A stretch of 6,456 nt of DNA from an uncultured Lachnospiraceae bacterium (GTDB taxonomy: Bacteria; Bacillota; Clostridia; Lachnospirales; Lachnospiraceae): contig CAPQSW010000022.1 in the NCBI GenBank assembly GCA_948688495.1, positions 41,982-48,437 on the forward strand, in the 5' to 3' direction. Under the pieces are notes generated by a model. That model saw nothing but the letters and a program-made list of their open reading frames with translations. It searched no databases and was not told the origin of the DNA. Positions 1-5,467 of this stretch are shown in pieces. The position numbers were made by a program, and so were the translations under genes. The stretch's first letter is position 1; each line of letters starts with the position of its first letter.

Positions 1-1
1 A

Positions 2-85
2 AATAATAGAATGGAATTAAAGACTTTCCCTCACACTAATGATAGAATGCGGTTATCAAGTTTGGAAAGGGGGAAAGAGGCATGA
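2..85 (+). CDS. C-terminal tail of an upstream ORF (5' partial)
   Basis: The frame is open from the left window edge for 27 codons. It ends in a TGA that overlaps the ATG of the next ORF as ATGA, the usual sign of translational coupling within an operon. The tail is polar and basic (it ends LSSLERGKEA) and I do not recognise it. If the next gene is DivIC-like, a YabQ-type sporulation protein would be the expected upstream neighbour in Clostridia, but the visible residues do not confirm that. The main support is the overlap; the protein is too short to classify. Confidence 0.35.
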   Translation, partial: NNRMELKTFPHTNDRMRLSSLERGKEA

Positions 86-264
86 CAAAAAGACGAGATG
101 AATTTGCAAGTGTAAATAGAAATAAAAACCGCAGCGGTATGGTGGTATTTGTGATAGCTGTTCTGGCAGTTTGTATCAGTGGCGTATTGTGTGCCAGAAA
201 GCTGCAGGCAGAGCAGAGATATATCAGTCTGAATCAGGTGGCTGTGGAGGAGGCAGACTGTTAG
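82..264 (+). CDS. Small one-TM protein, possibly a shortened DivIC/FtsB-like septum protein
   Basis: Sixty residues: a basic N-terminus rich in Lys, Arg and Asn (residues 2-18), one hydrophobic segment at about 19-38 (GMVVFVIAVLAVCISGVLC), then a short helix-prone stretch (RKLQAEQRYISLNQVAVEEA). The start is supported by a GGAAAGGGGGAAAGAGG ribosome binding site just upstream and by the ATGA overlap with the preceding frame. Short cytoplasmic tail, single TM and start of a coiled coil is the DivIC/FtsB septum-initiator plan, in which a bitopic protein helps assemble the division complex. That family is usually about 90-110 residues, so this copy would be missing most of its coiled coil and C-terminus. 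The stop codon lies in the foot of a hairpin. It could equally be an unrelated small membrane protein; the family call is an inference. Confidence 0.45.
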   Translation: MTKRRDEFASVNRNKNRSGMVVFVIAVLAVCISGVLCARKLQAEQRYISLNQVAVEEADC

Positions 265-284
265 CCCGGTGGTATCACCGGGCT
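263..284 (+). terminator. 9-bp hairpin between convergent genes
   Basis: AGCCCGGTG, a GTAT loop and CACCGGGCT form a perfect 9-bp GC-rich stem. It overlaps the stop codons of both the 60-aa plus-strand gene (TAG 262-264) and the minus-strand membrane protein gene. On the plus strand a TTTTATTT tract follows after about 6 bases, so termination is plausible though the tail is not adjacent. On the minus strand no T tract follows. It probably serves the plus-strand transcript. Confidence 0.55.
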
Positions 285-825
285 ATGCCGTTTTATTTGA
301 CCGCGAGATATGATAGCCAATGATGGCGGCGATAACGTCCATACAGAACAGGAAAGACGCAAAGGTATAGAGTGCCTGCATCGTTCCTGTTATTTTTTGC
401 TCTTTTTTTAAATTGTAAAACGCTGTAGCCGCAAATAAGCCGGTCATTCCTATGGCGAAAGCATCCAGTAATATCAACACGAATGTGATGCCTATAGTAA
501 ATATCATAAGTGTACACAGTAGTCCCATGCCAAAGATCAATAAGTAAGCTGGTATCTGAATGAGTTTCACAACCATATTTGTCCGGGTAAGTTCAAGTGC
601 ACGCCAGTTCCCATTTCTTGCTTTCAGAAAAAACAGGATATTGATGATGTACATAGACATGCCAAATATCAGAATGAAGCCCAGAGGAACAAATACATTG
701 TTGTGAAACAAATATTCCCATATAAATGTAGTTATTTGGCTTTTCCCACCTGTAAACAGCAGAACCATCAACAGGGCGGTCAGGTAGATAAATATGGTAT
801 TTCCTATGGCGGCGACTGTTTTCAT
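283..825 (-). CDS. Multi-spanning integral membrane protein, function unknown
   Basis: 180 residues, highly hydrophobic, with likely membrane segments at about residues 8-25, 44-67, 85-107, 109-137 and 152-172. A polar loop around 68-84 (KARNGNWRALELTRTN) separates the second and third, and the tail is basic (HISRSNKTA). There is no signal peptide separate from TM1 and no catalytic motif. It resembles small uncharacterised Firmicute membrane proteins (possibly the DUF6652 type, unverified). The start at 825 is chosen because AGGAG (minus strand, 838-834) lies 8 bases upstream; the ATG at 829 is in another frame and too close to the site. A well-formed promoter lies just upstream, so the gene appears monocistronic. 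It is convergent with the 60-aa gene. Confidence 0.8.
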   Translation of the reverse strand: MKTVAAIGNTIFIYLTALLMVLLFTGGKSQITTFIWEYLFHNNVFVPLGFILIFGMSMYIINILFFLKARNGNWRALELTRTNMVVKLIQIPAYLLIFGMGLLCTLMIFTIGITFVLILLDAFAIGMTGLFAATAFYNLKKEQKITGTMQALYTFASFLFCMDVIAAIIGYHISRSNKTA

Positions 826-857
826 ACATAGAGCTCCTCTTTTTTCTGATTTTCTAT

Positions 858-886
858 AGTATACTAAAATTCTGTGAAATGCTCAA
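858..886 (-). promoter_or_regulatory. Sigma-A-type promoter for the membrane protein gene
   Basis: On the minus strand, TTGAGC (886-881) and TATACT (863-858) are separated by exactly 17 bases. The -10 matches the consensus at five of six positions, the -35 at four of six. Transcription would start near 851, giving a short leader of about 25 bases that contains the AGGAG site. Position and spacing both fit the downstream gene. Confidence 0.65.
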
Positions 887-936
887 CTTACATAAAGTAA
901 AATTTCCAGTTTTTTATTAGATTTTTTCAGTCGTTG

Positions 937-964
937 CACCTTTTACCGCTAGAATCATAACTTA
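937..964 (+). promoter_or_regulatory. Possible sigma-K-like promoter for the SleC-like gene
   Basis: CACC at 937-940 and CATAACTTA at 956-964 match the mother-cell sporulation sigma-K pattern (mACm, about 16 bases, CATAnnnTA); here 15 bases lie between the elements. No convincing sigma-A pair is present in this interval. A start near 971 would leave about 20 bases before ATG 994. Late mother-cell expression would fit a spore cortex-lytic protein. The consensus comes from Bacillus and the match is short, so this is suggestive only. Confidence 0.4.
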
Positions 965-974
965 TAAATAAGTT
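959..974. repeat. AACTTA/TAAGTT inverted repeat at the start-site region
   Basis: AACTTA, TAAA, TAAGTT: two perfect 6-bp arms around 4 bases. It overlaps the CATAnnnTA element and the expected transcription start of the SleC-like gene, where an operator would be expected. It is AT-rich and may be chance. Confidence 0.35.
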
Positions 975-993
975 TACCAATTATGAGGTGTTT

Positions 994-1728
994 ATGCGAG
1001 ATAATCGTTTGCGCGCAGCGCAGGTAAATCATGTAGACAATGGAACCATGAGGGTGCAGGTAACTTCTGCCGTGGGGCTGATTCCATTGGAGGATGCCAG
1101 GGTAAGGATTTCCTACACGGGAGATCCTGAGAATACGTTAGAGCAGATATCTACGAACGCAGATGGACAATCTGAGGTTCTGACACTGGCGGCTCCGCCT
1201 TTGGAGTACAGCATGGAGCCGGAGCAGCCCGTTCAGCCTTATGCAGAATATACGGTGCAGGTGGAAGCGGAGGGGTATCGTCCAGTAAGTGTTGAGGGAG
1301 TGGATGTGTTCTCCGGGGAATTGTCCCTTCAGAATGTACGCATGGAGCCGCTGGAAGTCTCTGAGGAAGGAAAAAATATTGTGATTCCAGCAAATACATT
1401 ATTTGGCGACTTTCCGCCTAAGATAGCAGAGGCAGAGATTAAACCGGTAGATGAAAGCGGGGAAATTGTTTTAAGCCGGGTGGTAATTCCGGAATATGTA
1501 GTGGTCCATGATGGGACGCCGGGAGATTCTACGGCAAATGATTATTATGTAAGGTATAAAGATTACATTAAAAATGTTGCTTCCAGTGAGATTTATGCGA
1601 CCTGGCCAGACAGCACCATCCGGGCAAACATTCTTGCTATTATGTCTTTTACCTTAAATCGGGTGTATACGGAGTGGTACCGGGATATACAGAAATTCTG
1701 GGTAAAATTGCAATCATGGAACATGTAG
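994..1728 (+). CDS. SleC-like spore cortex-lytic protein, truncated to its N-terminal half
   Basis: The full family is secreted into the spore integument and cuts cortex peptidoglycan during germination; C. perfringens SleC is about 440 residues. Visible here are a beta-rich pro-region with carboxypeptidase-regulatory-like character (about residues 17-120, with the APPLEYS segment at about 68-74 and a YTVQVEAEGYRPV stretch), a linker ending VIPEYVVVHDGTP, and the start of the catalytic-type domain, YKDYIKNVASSEIYATWP. That motif resembles the SpoIID-type lytic transglycosylase signature, with Glu199 in the ASSE position. Family similarity ends after TLNRVYTEWYR (codon ending 1683); the last 14 residues are unrelated and the rest of the domain is missing, so the product is very probably inactive. 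The start is ATG 994 (GTG 988 is also in frame); the ribosome site (GAGGTG) is weak and close. Confidence 0.75.
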   Translation: MRDNRLRAAQVNHVDNGTMRVQVTSAVGLIPLEDARVRISYTGDPENTLEQISTNADGQSEVLTLAAPPLEYSMEPEQPVQPYAEYTVQVEAEGYRPVSVEGVDVFSGELSLQNVRMEPLEVSEEGKNIVIPANTLFGDFPPKIAEAEIKPVDESGEIVLSRVVIPEYVVVHDGTPGDSTANDYYVRYKDYIKNVASSEIYATWPDSTIRANILAIMSFTLNRVYTEWYRDIQKFWVKLQSWNM

Positions 1729-1808
1729 TTCTGCCATACGTCAGCAGATGTAAAGGGATTGGATAAAGAATATAAAATGGTATCAGGTATGGATGTCCTC
1801 TTTCCGGT

Positions 1809-1837
1809 GAGAAGCCAGAAGCGGGCTTTTCTTTTTT
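1809..1837 (+). terminator. Rho-independent terminator before the Rpn gene
   Basis: GAGAAGCC (1809-1816), a 7-base loop and GGCTTTTC (1824-1831) form an 8-bp stem with one G-T pair, followed directly by six T. It would end transcription coming from the SleC-like remnant. It lies inside the long open frame that starts at 1759, which argues that this stretch is noncoding and that the nuclease starts downstream. Confidence 0.7.
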
Positions 1838-1953
1838 CTGTTGTATTTCAGGCGATTGGGAGTTACAATAAAACTAAGAAAAGGATGGAAATCCTTTGGA
1901 AACAGAGACATGATTTTGTATGGCAGGAGAAGAAAAGGAGTGATAAGTGGGAA

Positions 1954-2784
1954 ATGAGCGATAAGAAAAAATGGGAAGAATTAGGGATTGCCAATGATTT
2001 TCTGTTTGGGAAAATCATGAGGAATCCAGAACTATGCAAGGGGTTGCTGCAAAGGATTTTGCCGGATTTGGATATTGACTATCTGGAATATCCGGAGACG
2101 CAGAAAAGCATACAAGAGGATATAGATGCCAGAAGCGTGCGTTTGGATGTTTATGTAAAAGATGGCAAAAATACAGTATATAATATAGAGATGCAGACGA
2201 CAGACACAAGAGAACTGCCGAAAAGGACACGGTATTATCAGAGTATGATAGACTTACAGTTGATTGATAAAGGTGAAGCTTACAATAAACTCAGTAAAAG
2301 CTATATTATTTTTATCTGTCCGTTTGATGTGTTTGGCAAGGAGAGACATATTTACACATTTGAAAACAGGTGCAAAGAAGATACGAGCATTGTACTTGGG
2401 GACAATGCTATGAAGATTTTCTTAAATGCAAACGGTAAGATGAATGACGTCAACAAAGAACTAAAGGCGTTTCTGGACTATGTATCAGGGAAAAAACCAG
2501 ATGATGCATTTGTAAAAGAGTTAGAAGAAGCTGTGAACGAAGCAAAGAAAAACAGAGAATGGAGACATGAATATATGACGTTGTTAATGAGAGACCAGGA
2601 GAATCTGGAAAAGGGAATCGAGCAGGGAATCGAGCAGGGAATCGAGCAGGGAATAAAAAAGGGTATTCAAGGGCTGGTATCTGCCTTGAAAGATTTGAAT
2701 ATATCAGAGGAAGTAATATTGCAGCAGTTGCAGGAAAAATTCATGCTTACAAAAGAAGAGGCAGAGAAATACCTATATGGTTAA
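1954..2784 (+). CDS. Rpn-family recombination-promoting nuclease / putative transposase (PD-(D/E)XK)
   Basis: 276 residues. Proteins of this group are DNA endonucleases of the PD-(D/E)XK fold; E. coli RpnA-type members stimulate recA-independent recombination. Visible features are the N-terminal signature KKWEELGIANDFLFGKIM (residues 5-22), ARSVRLDVYV with Asp65, and YNIEMQTTDTRELPKR with Glu79 and Gln81, which form the expected D...E-x-Q active-site pattern. A YYQSMIDL helix, the conserved IYTFENRC block, a C-terminal helical arm and a repeated GIEQ linker follow. The frame is open back to a TTG at 1759, but the extra 65 residues are not family-like and contain a terminator, so ATG 1954 is preferred; AAGGAG at 1935-1940 is 13 bases away, rather far. 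The core looks intact. The next codon after the stop is already Fic-like sequence, showing a tight junction. Confidence 0.85.
   Translation: MSDKKKWEELGIANDFLFGKIMRNPELCKGLLQRILPDLDIDYLEYPETQKSIQEDIDARSVRLDVYVKDGKNTVYNIEMQTTDTRELPKRTRYYQSMIDLQLIDKGEAYNKLSKSYIIFICPFDVFGKERHIYTFENRCKEDTSIVLGDNAMKIFLNANGKMNDVNKELKAFLDYVSGKKPDDAFVKELEEAVNEAKKNREWRHEYMTLLMRDQENLEKGIEQGIEQGIEQGIKKGIQGLVSALKDLNISEEVILQQLQEKFMLTKEEAEKYLYG
2614..2661 (+). repeat. 12-bp in-frame tandem repeat (GIEQ)n in the Rpn gene
   Basis: Three identical 12-bp units GGAATCGAGCAG (2614-2649) are followed by a diverged fourth (GGAATAAAAAAG), encoding GIEQ-GIEQ-GIEQ-GIKK. The period is a multiple of three, so copy-number slippage would alter the linker length without breaking the frame. 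Such repeats are common in the C-terminal arm of Rpn-family proteins. Confidence 0.85.
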
Positions 2785-3077
2785 AATGAACGTCTTGCAG
2801 GAACAAAGTTTCGTACAGGCATGGTTTATGTAGGAAGCGGCACATCTGTTATTCATACACCAGCAAGACCAGATGTGATTGAGGGTATGATGGGAGAATG
2901 GTTTTCCTTTGCGGATACTTCTGCACTTAATGTATGGCTGACAGCAAGTAAGGACAATCAGCTTTCATTTTAAATGTATCGCAACAAACTGCCGGGAGAA
3001 TTTTGAATGAGCTGGTATCAATGGGATATTTGTCTAAGATTAAACGAGAACGAAAAAATATTTATATATTTTATTAA
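2785..3077 (+). pseudogene. Fic-family protein remnant lacking its catalytic core, frameshifted
   Basis: Fic proteins transfer AMP or related groups onto target proteins. Bases 2785-2970 read, in frame with the preceding gene, as a Fic N-terminal segment: FRTGMVYVGSGTSVIHTP followed by PDVIEGMMGEWFSFADTSALN, which matches the usual F-R-x-x-V-x-(I/V)-G and P-P-x-x-V-x-x-L-M lead-in. The next expected part, the HxFxDGNGR active-site helix, is absent: the frame goes straight to LTASKDNQLSF and stops at 2971-2973. Removing one T of the CATTTTAAA run restores LNVSQQTAGRILNELVSMGY, the C-terminal winged-helix typical of Fic proteins, ending at the TAA of 3075-3077. No start codon or promoter is left. 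The gene therefore lost its 5' end, its middle and its frame. The N-terminal match is good; the winged-helix assignment is less specific. Confidence 0.65.
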
Positions 3078-3108
3078 ATAAATGCTGCTGTGTATTAGAA
3101 GGCAGCGA

Positions 3109-3147
3109 AAACAGCCCTCTCCAGCGTTTGTACTGGAAGGGCTGTTT
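3109..3147 (-). terminator. Strong hairpin terminator between the methyltransferase and the Fic remnant
   Basis: AAACAGCCCT...AGGGCTGTTT gives 10 bp, extended by TCCAG/CTGGA with one bulged C, around an 8-base loop. It starts 25 bases beyond the methyltransferase stop. On the minus strand the stem ends in a TTTT run, which suits termination of that gene; on the plus strand only the TTT inside the stem is present. It may act in both directions between the converging units. Confidence 0.7.
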
Positions 3148-3172
3148 CAATGAGGGGGTATTTTAATATTTA

Positions 3173-4528
3173 TCAATATGCGGTAAAGTCCTTCAAATTG
3201 AGGTTTGTGGTGACTCTTTCAATAATGCCATGAGATTTATCGTATGCATAATCTAAGTAAAAGAAGCCTTTTCCAAGAAACAGTTCATCATATTTGCCCT
3301 GATAAATTTGATCACGAGGGGCGTAATCAATGCCAGCGTTTGTGTTTTGGCTTCGAGGCGCAGTAATGCGCCCGAAGTAGAAGAAAATCCCGCCTTTATC
3401 TGCATGTTTTTTCAGGAGCTTTGCCATTTGGATATGCTGTTCAAAAGAAAAGGCTTCATCATATTCAAGAGTGTCAAAATATGGAGGGTCGCAGATGAGG
3501 ATGAGCTTAGGATTCCCTGCATGTTTTTTTAGTAGTTTTATTGCATCCATATTAGCAATTTCTATTTTTTTCAAGGCAGCAACTTCTTTTGCAATACAGT
3601 CAATTTTTTTGAAGAGACCAGTAGGATTTAAAGAATTGAGATTTTTACTGCCCAATTTATTTTGGGTTTTCCGCCTTTTTACTTCTTCAAGCATCAAAGA
3701 GATCCGTTCCTGTATATGTAGGCTGCCATCAGAGATTTCTGCGAAATCTTTAAGCTGTTTTTGGCTGGCCTTTAAAAGAACTTTATTTTGTTGAAGAAAA
3801 AACACCAGCGCACCAAGGAGCTTTGAAGCCTTATCAGGCTGCATAGCTTCCAGTGAGACAATGATGTTATTTTCTGATTTTTCCCTTTTTGCTTCTCCAT
3901 CTGGGGAGGTAGCATAGTCCAGGTTTAATACGAGACATTTGAAGGTTACTGTATAATCCCGAATGGTCTGGAAATAATCCAGATGGGTTGTGTCATAGTA
4001 GTTTGCGGTAATGCTTTTAAACAGGTTCAGGTCTGCAGTATTTTCCGAAAGGATGCCACTGCCCATGAATAGGTCTATGAAGTCGTTGTATTCGGGGAAG
4101 GTGTTTTTAATTTCCTGCATAAACTGGCAATGCCTGTCCAGATACCACTCCTTCCATCCCATATATGGAGAGGCAGGGATGATATATTCTGTCTGCTCTT
4201 GGCTGTAGTGTTCATCAAGATATTCCATTGCGCAAAGGGCAACAGTGACAGCCCGATTTAAGGAGCGTTCTCCTGTAAGGATTTTCAATGCCTGACGTTC
4301 AATCGGTGATAATCGGATGCTTCTCTTCTTACAGTCGAGGATTTCCCCGCCTTGTAATTGATGATACAGGGCGTTTTTAACTTTAAAGTTTTTTTCTCTC
4401 ACGGAAAGACTTTTGCGCTGGACTGCTGTTGTAGCGATAAATCTCTTCAAAGTGTTCCGTAAGTTCTTTTTCTCATGCCTTTCACTTAAGACAGTCGGTA
4501 TTTTTACACAGGTTACATTTTTCTCCAT
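3173..4528 (-). CDS. DNA adenine N6-methyltransferase, D12 (Dam-like) class, divergent orphan
   Basis: 451 residues. D12-class enzymes transfer a methyl group from S-adenosylmethionine to adenine N6 in a short DNA site. In order: a basic N-terminal region (1-110) with no known fold that I can see; MGWKEWYLDRH (about 123-133) in the place of the Dam KWxGGK motif; FIDLFMGSGIL (150-160), the AdoMet-binding motif I; a long mostly helical insert of about 185 residues, the likely target-recognition region; LILICDPPYFDT (342-353) with the catalytic DPPY at 347-350; and a C-terminal ERVTTNLN like the Dam-family end motif. The start at 4528 is chosen over 4573 because AGGAGG (4542-4537) lies 8 bases upstream of it. 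No restriction endonuclease is adjacent, so it is an orphan here. The divergent motif X leaves activity uncertain, but both key motifs are intact. Confidence 0.8.
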   Translation of the reverse strand: MEKNVTCVKIPTVLSERHEKKNLRNTLKRFIATTAVQRKSLSVREKNFKVKNALYHQLQGGEILDCKKRSIRLSPIERQALKILTGERSLNRAVTVALCAMEYLDEHYSQEQTEYIIPASPYMGWKEWYLDRHCQFMQEIKNTFPEYNDFIDLFMGSGILSENTADLNLFKSITANYYDTTHLDYFQTIRDYTVTFKCLVLNLDYATSPDGEAKREKSENNIIVSLEAMQPDKASKLLGALVFFLQQNKVLLKASQKQLKDFAEISDGSLHIQERISLMLEEVKRRKTQNKLGSKNLNSLNPTGLFKKIDCIAKEVAALKKIEIANMDAIKLLKKHAGNPKLILICDPPYFDTLEYDEAFSFEQHIQMAKLLKKHADKGGIFFYFGRITAPRSQNTNAGIDYAPRDQIYQGKYDELFLGKGFFYLDYAYDKSHGIIERVTTNLNLKDFTAY

Positions 4529-4957
4529 TTTAATTACCTCCTGAGTTTTTGGAATAGTTTGAAAATTCGCCAAAAATCAGATAAATGTAAAAGCTGATAT
4601 TTTTGGCAAAAGTTCATAACTTCCATAAACTGCCTCAGTTGGAATCTTGAGAAATCATGTTACCTCAGACATTTTTTGGAAATCTCACGCAGATTTTGTT
4701 ATGTGTAGATGTCGATTTTTTATAAACGACAGAAGAACATATTTTGCATTAATGTGAAAAAGTGAAACATTAAGTAAAAAATTCTGCCTTGTGCCTGATT
4801 TTCTACACCACATATCTTAAGTTGTCATAAATGCAGGAAATAAATTATCTGATATTTTATATAATATTCAGAAAATAAAACGTAGTATTTTTCGTGTGAA
4901 ATAATGAGAAAAATGTAGTATTATTTTTGGAAGATAAATGGTACTGGAACTGTTGAT
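4529..4957. other. AT-rich intergenic region with short inverted repeats
   Basis: About 430 bases with no convincing gene on either strand. It holds the methyltransferase ribosome site and leader palindrome (4569-4607), AAGTT-CAT-AACTT (4610-4622), TGTCG...CGACA (4710-4714 and 4727-4731), TTAATGT...ACATTAA (4749-4773), and an imperfect direct repeat, GTAGTATTTTT-like, near 4882 and 4915. A perfect TATAAT is at 4860-4865 but has no -35 at the right distance. These could be protein-binding sites or simple AT-rich coincidence. Confidence 0.5.
4569..4607. repeat. Imperfect palindrome upstream of the methyltransferase
   Basis: GCCAAAAATCAG (4569-4580) and CTGATATTTTTGGC (4594-4607) are inverted copies differing by a 2-base AT insertion, separated by 13 bases. 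The palindrome lies 41 bases before the start codon. On the minus strand its distal arm contributes to TTGCCA (4609-4604), which could be a -35 element, although no good -10 follows. It could be an operator for autoregulation or a hairpin in the leader. Confidence 0.5.
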
Positions 4958-5170
4958 TTGCAGTTGCCTTGTGGGGAAAGACAGGTTTATTTTGAAAGGC
5001 TTGCGGTAGGGATAGCATGGACTTTCATGAGGTATGCGGGCAGAACCTTATACGATACTGCCAGATGGGAATGGAAGGAAAAAGAAAAGGATAGAGTATG
5101 CAAGAAAAAAGATAATCGCAAGACTACAGCACAGGCAATTTATGAATAGAGAGGGATAAGGGTAATGAAA
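4958..5170. other. Stretch before the 91-bp repeats, no supported gene
   Basis: A 63-codon frame (4958-5149, plus) reads with plausible composition (FMRYAGRTLYDTARWEW), but it would need a TTG start with no ribosome site, has no recognisable family and ends in a simple Lys/Glu-rich tail. It may be the eroded piece of a gene. The opposite-strand frame across the repeats (5048-5410) is a hydrophobic shadow of purine-rich DNA. I see no RNA gene. Confidence 0.3.
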
Positions 5171-5418
5171 ATAGAGAAACACCAGCAAGAAATAAAATTT
5201 TAAAGATTCCCACAGAGGTAAAAAATAAGGAGAGAGAGGAATGGCTGATATAAAATCCCTTACAGAGAAACGACAGCAAGAAATGAAAATTACAAGATTC
5301 CCACAGAGATAAAAAATAAGGAGAGAGAGGAATGGCTGATATAAAATCCCTGATAGAGAAATACCAGCAAGAAATAAAATTTTAAAGATTCCCATAGAGA
5401 TAAAATACATAGAGAGGG
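5171..5418 (+). repeat. 91-bp tandem repeat array carrying a ribosome site and ATG
   Basis: Two full units (5205-5295 and 5296-5386) differ at roughly ten positions. The last part of a preceding unit (5171-5204) matches the end of the second full unit at 33 of 34 bases, and a decayed start of a further unit follows 5387. Each full unit has AAGGAG, 8 bases, then ATG (5241 and 5332), opening tiny frames of 23 codons (5241-5312) and 17 codons (5332-5385) with the shared start MADIKSL(T/I)EK(R/Y)QQE; a 12-codon relative begins at ATG 5165. The period is not a multiple of three, so the array is not a protein repeat. The simplest reading is amplification of the 5' end of a gene that is now lost. 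Confidence 0.8.
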
Positions 5419-5467
5419 AGTAGCAGTCAAAGGCAGATAAATCAGGAAATAAGTTTTATGGGGGTAG

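Noticed and set aside
1759..1953. 65-residue N-terminal extension of the Rpn protein from a TTG start
   Set aside because: It contains a hairpin plus T-run terminator, has no ribosome site at the TTG and does not resemble the family N-terminus, which begins at KKWEELG.
3308..4208. Plus-strand ORFs opposite the methyltransferase (3308-3532, 3471-3794, 4011-4208)
   Set aside because: They are antisense to a strongly supported gene, lack ribosome sites and do not resemble known proteins.
4529..4573. 15-residue upstream start of the methyltransferase (MANFQTIPKT...)
   Set aside because: The AGGAGG site lies within this stretch, 8 bases before the internal ATG at 4528, so the later start is favoured.
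4860..4865. TATAAT as a plus-strand promoter
   Set aside because: There is no -35 at 16-18 bases (TTGTCA at 4822 is 32 bases away), no extended -10, and no supported gene downstream.
5048..5410. 120-codon minus-strand ORF with a very hydrophobic product
   Set aside because: It crosses the 91-bp repeats, whose period changes the frame each unit; the hydrophobicity is the complement of purine-rich DNA.
5171..5418. CRISPR array
   Set aside because: The 91-bp units are contiguous tandem copies without short repeats separated by unique spacers, and no cas gene is present.
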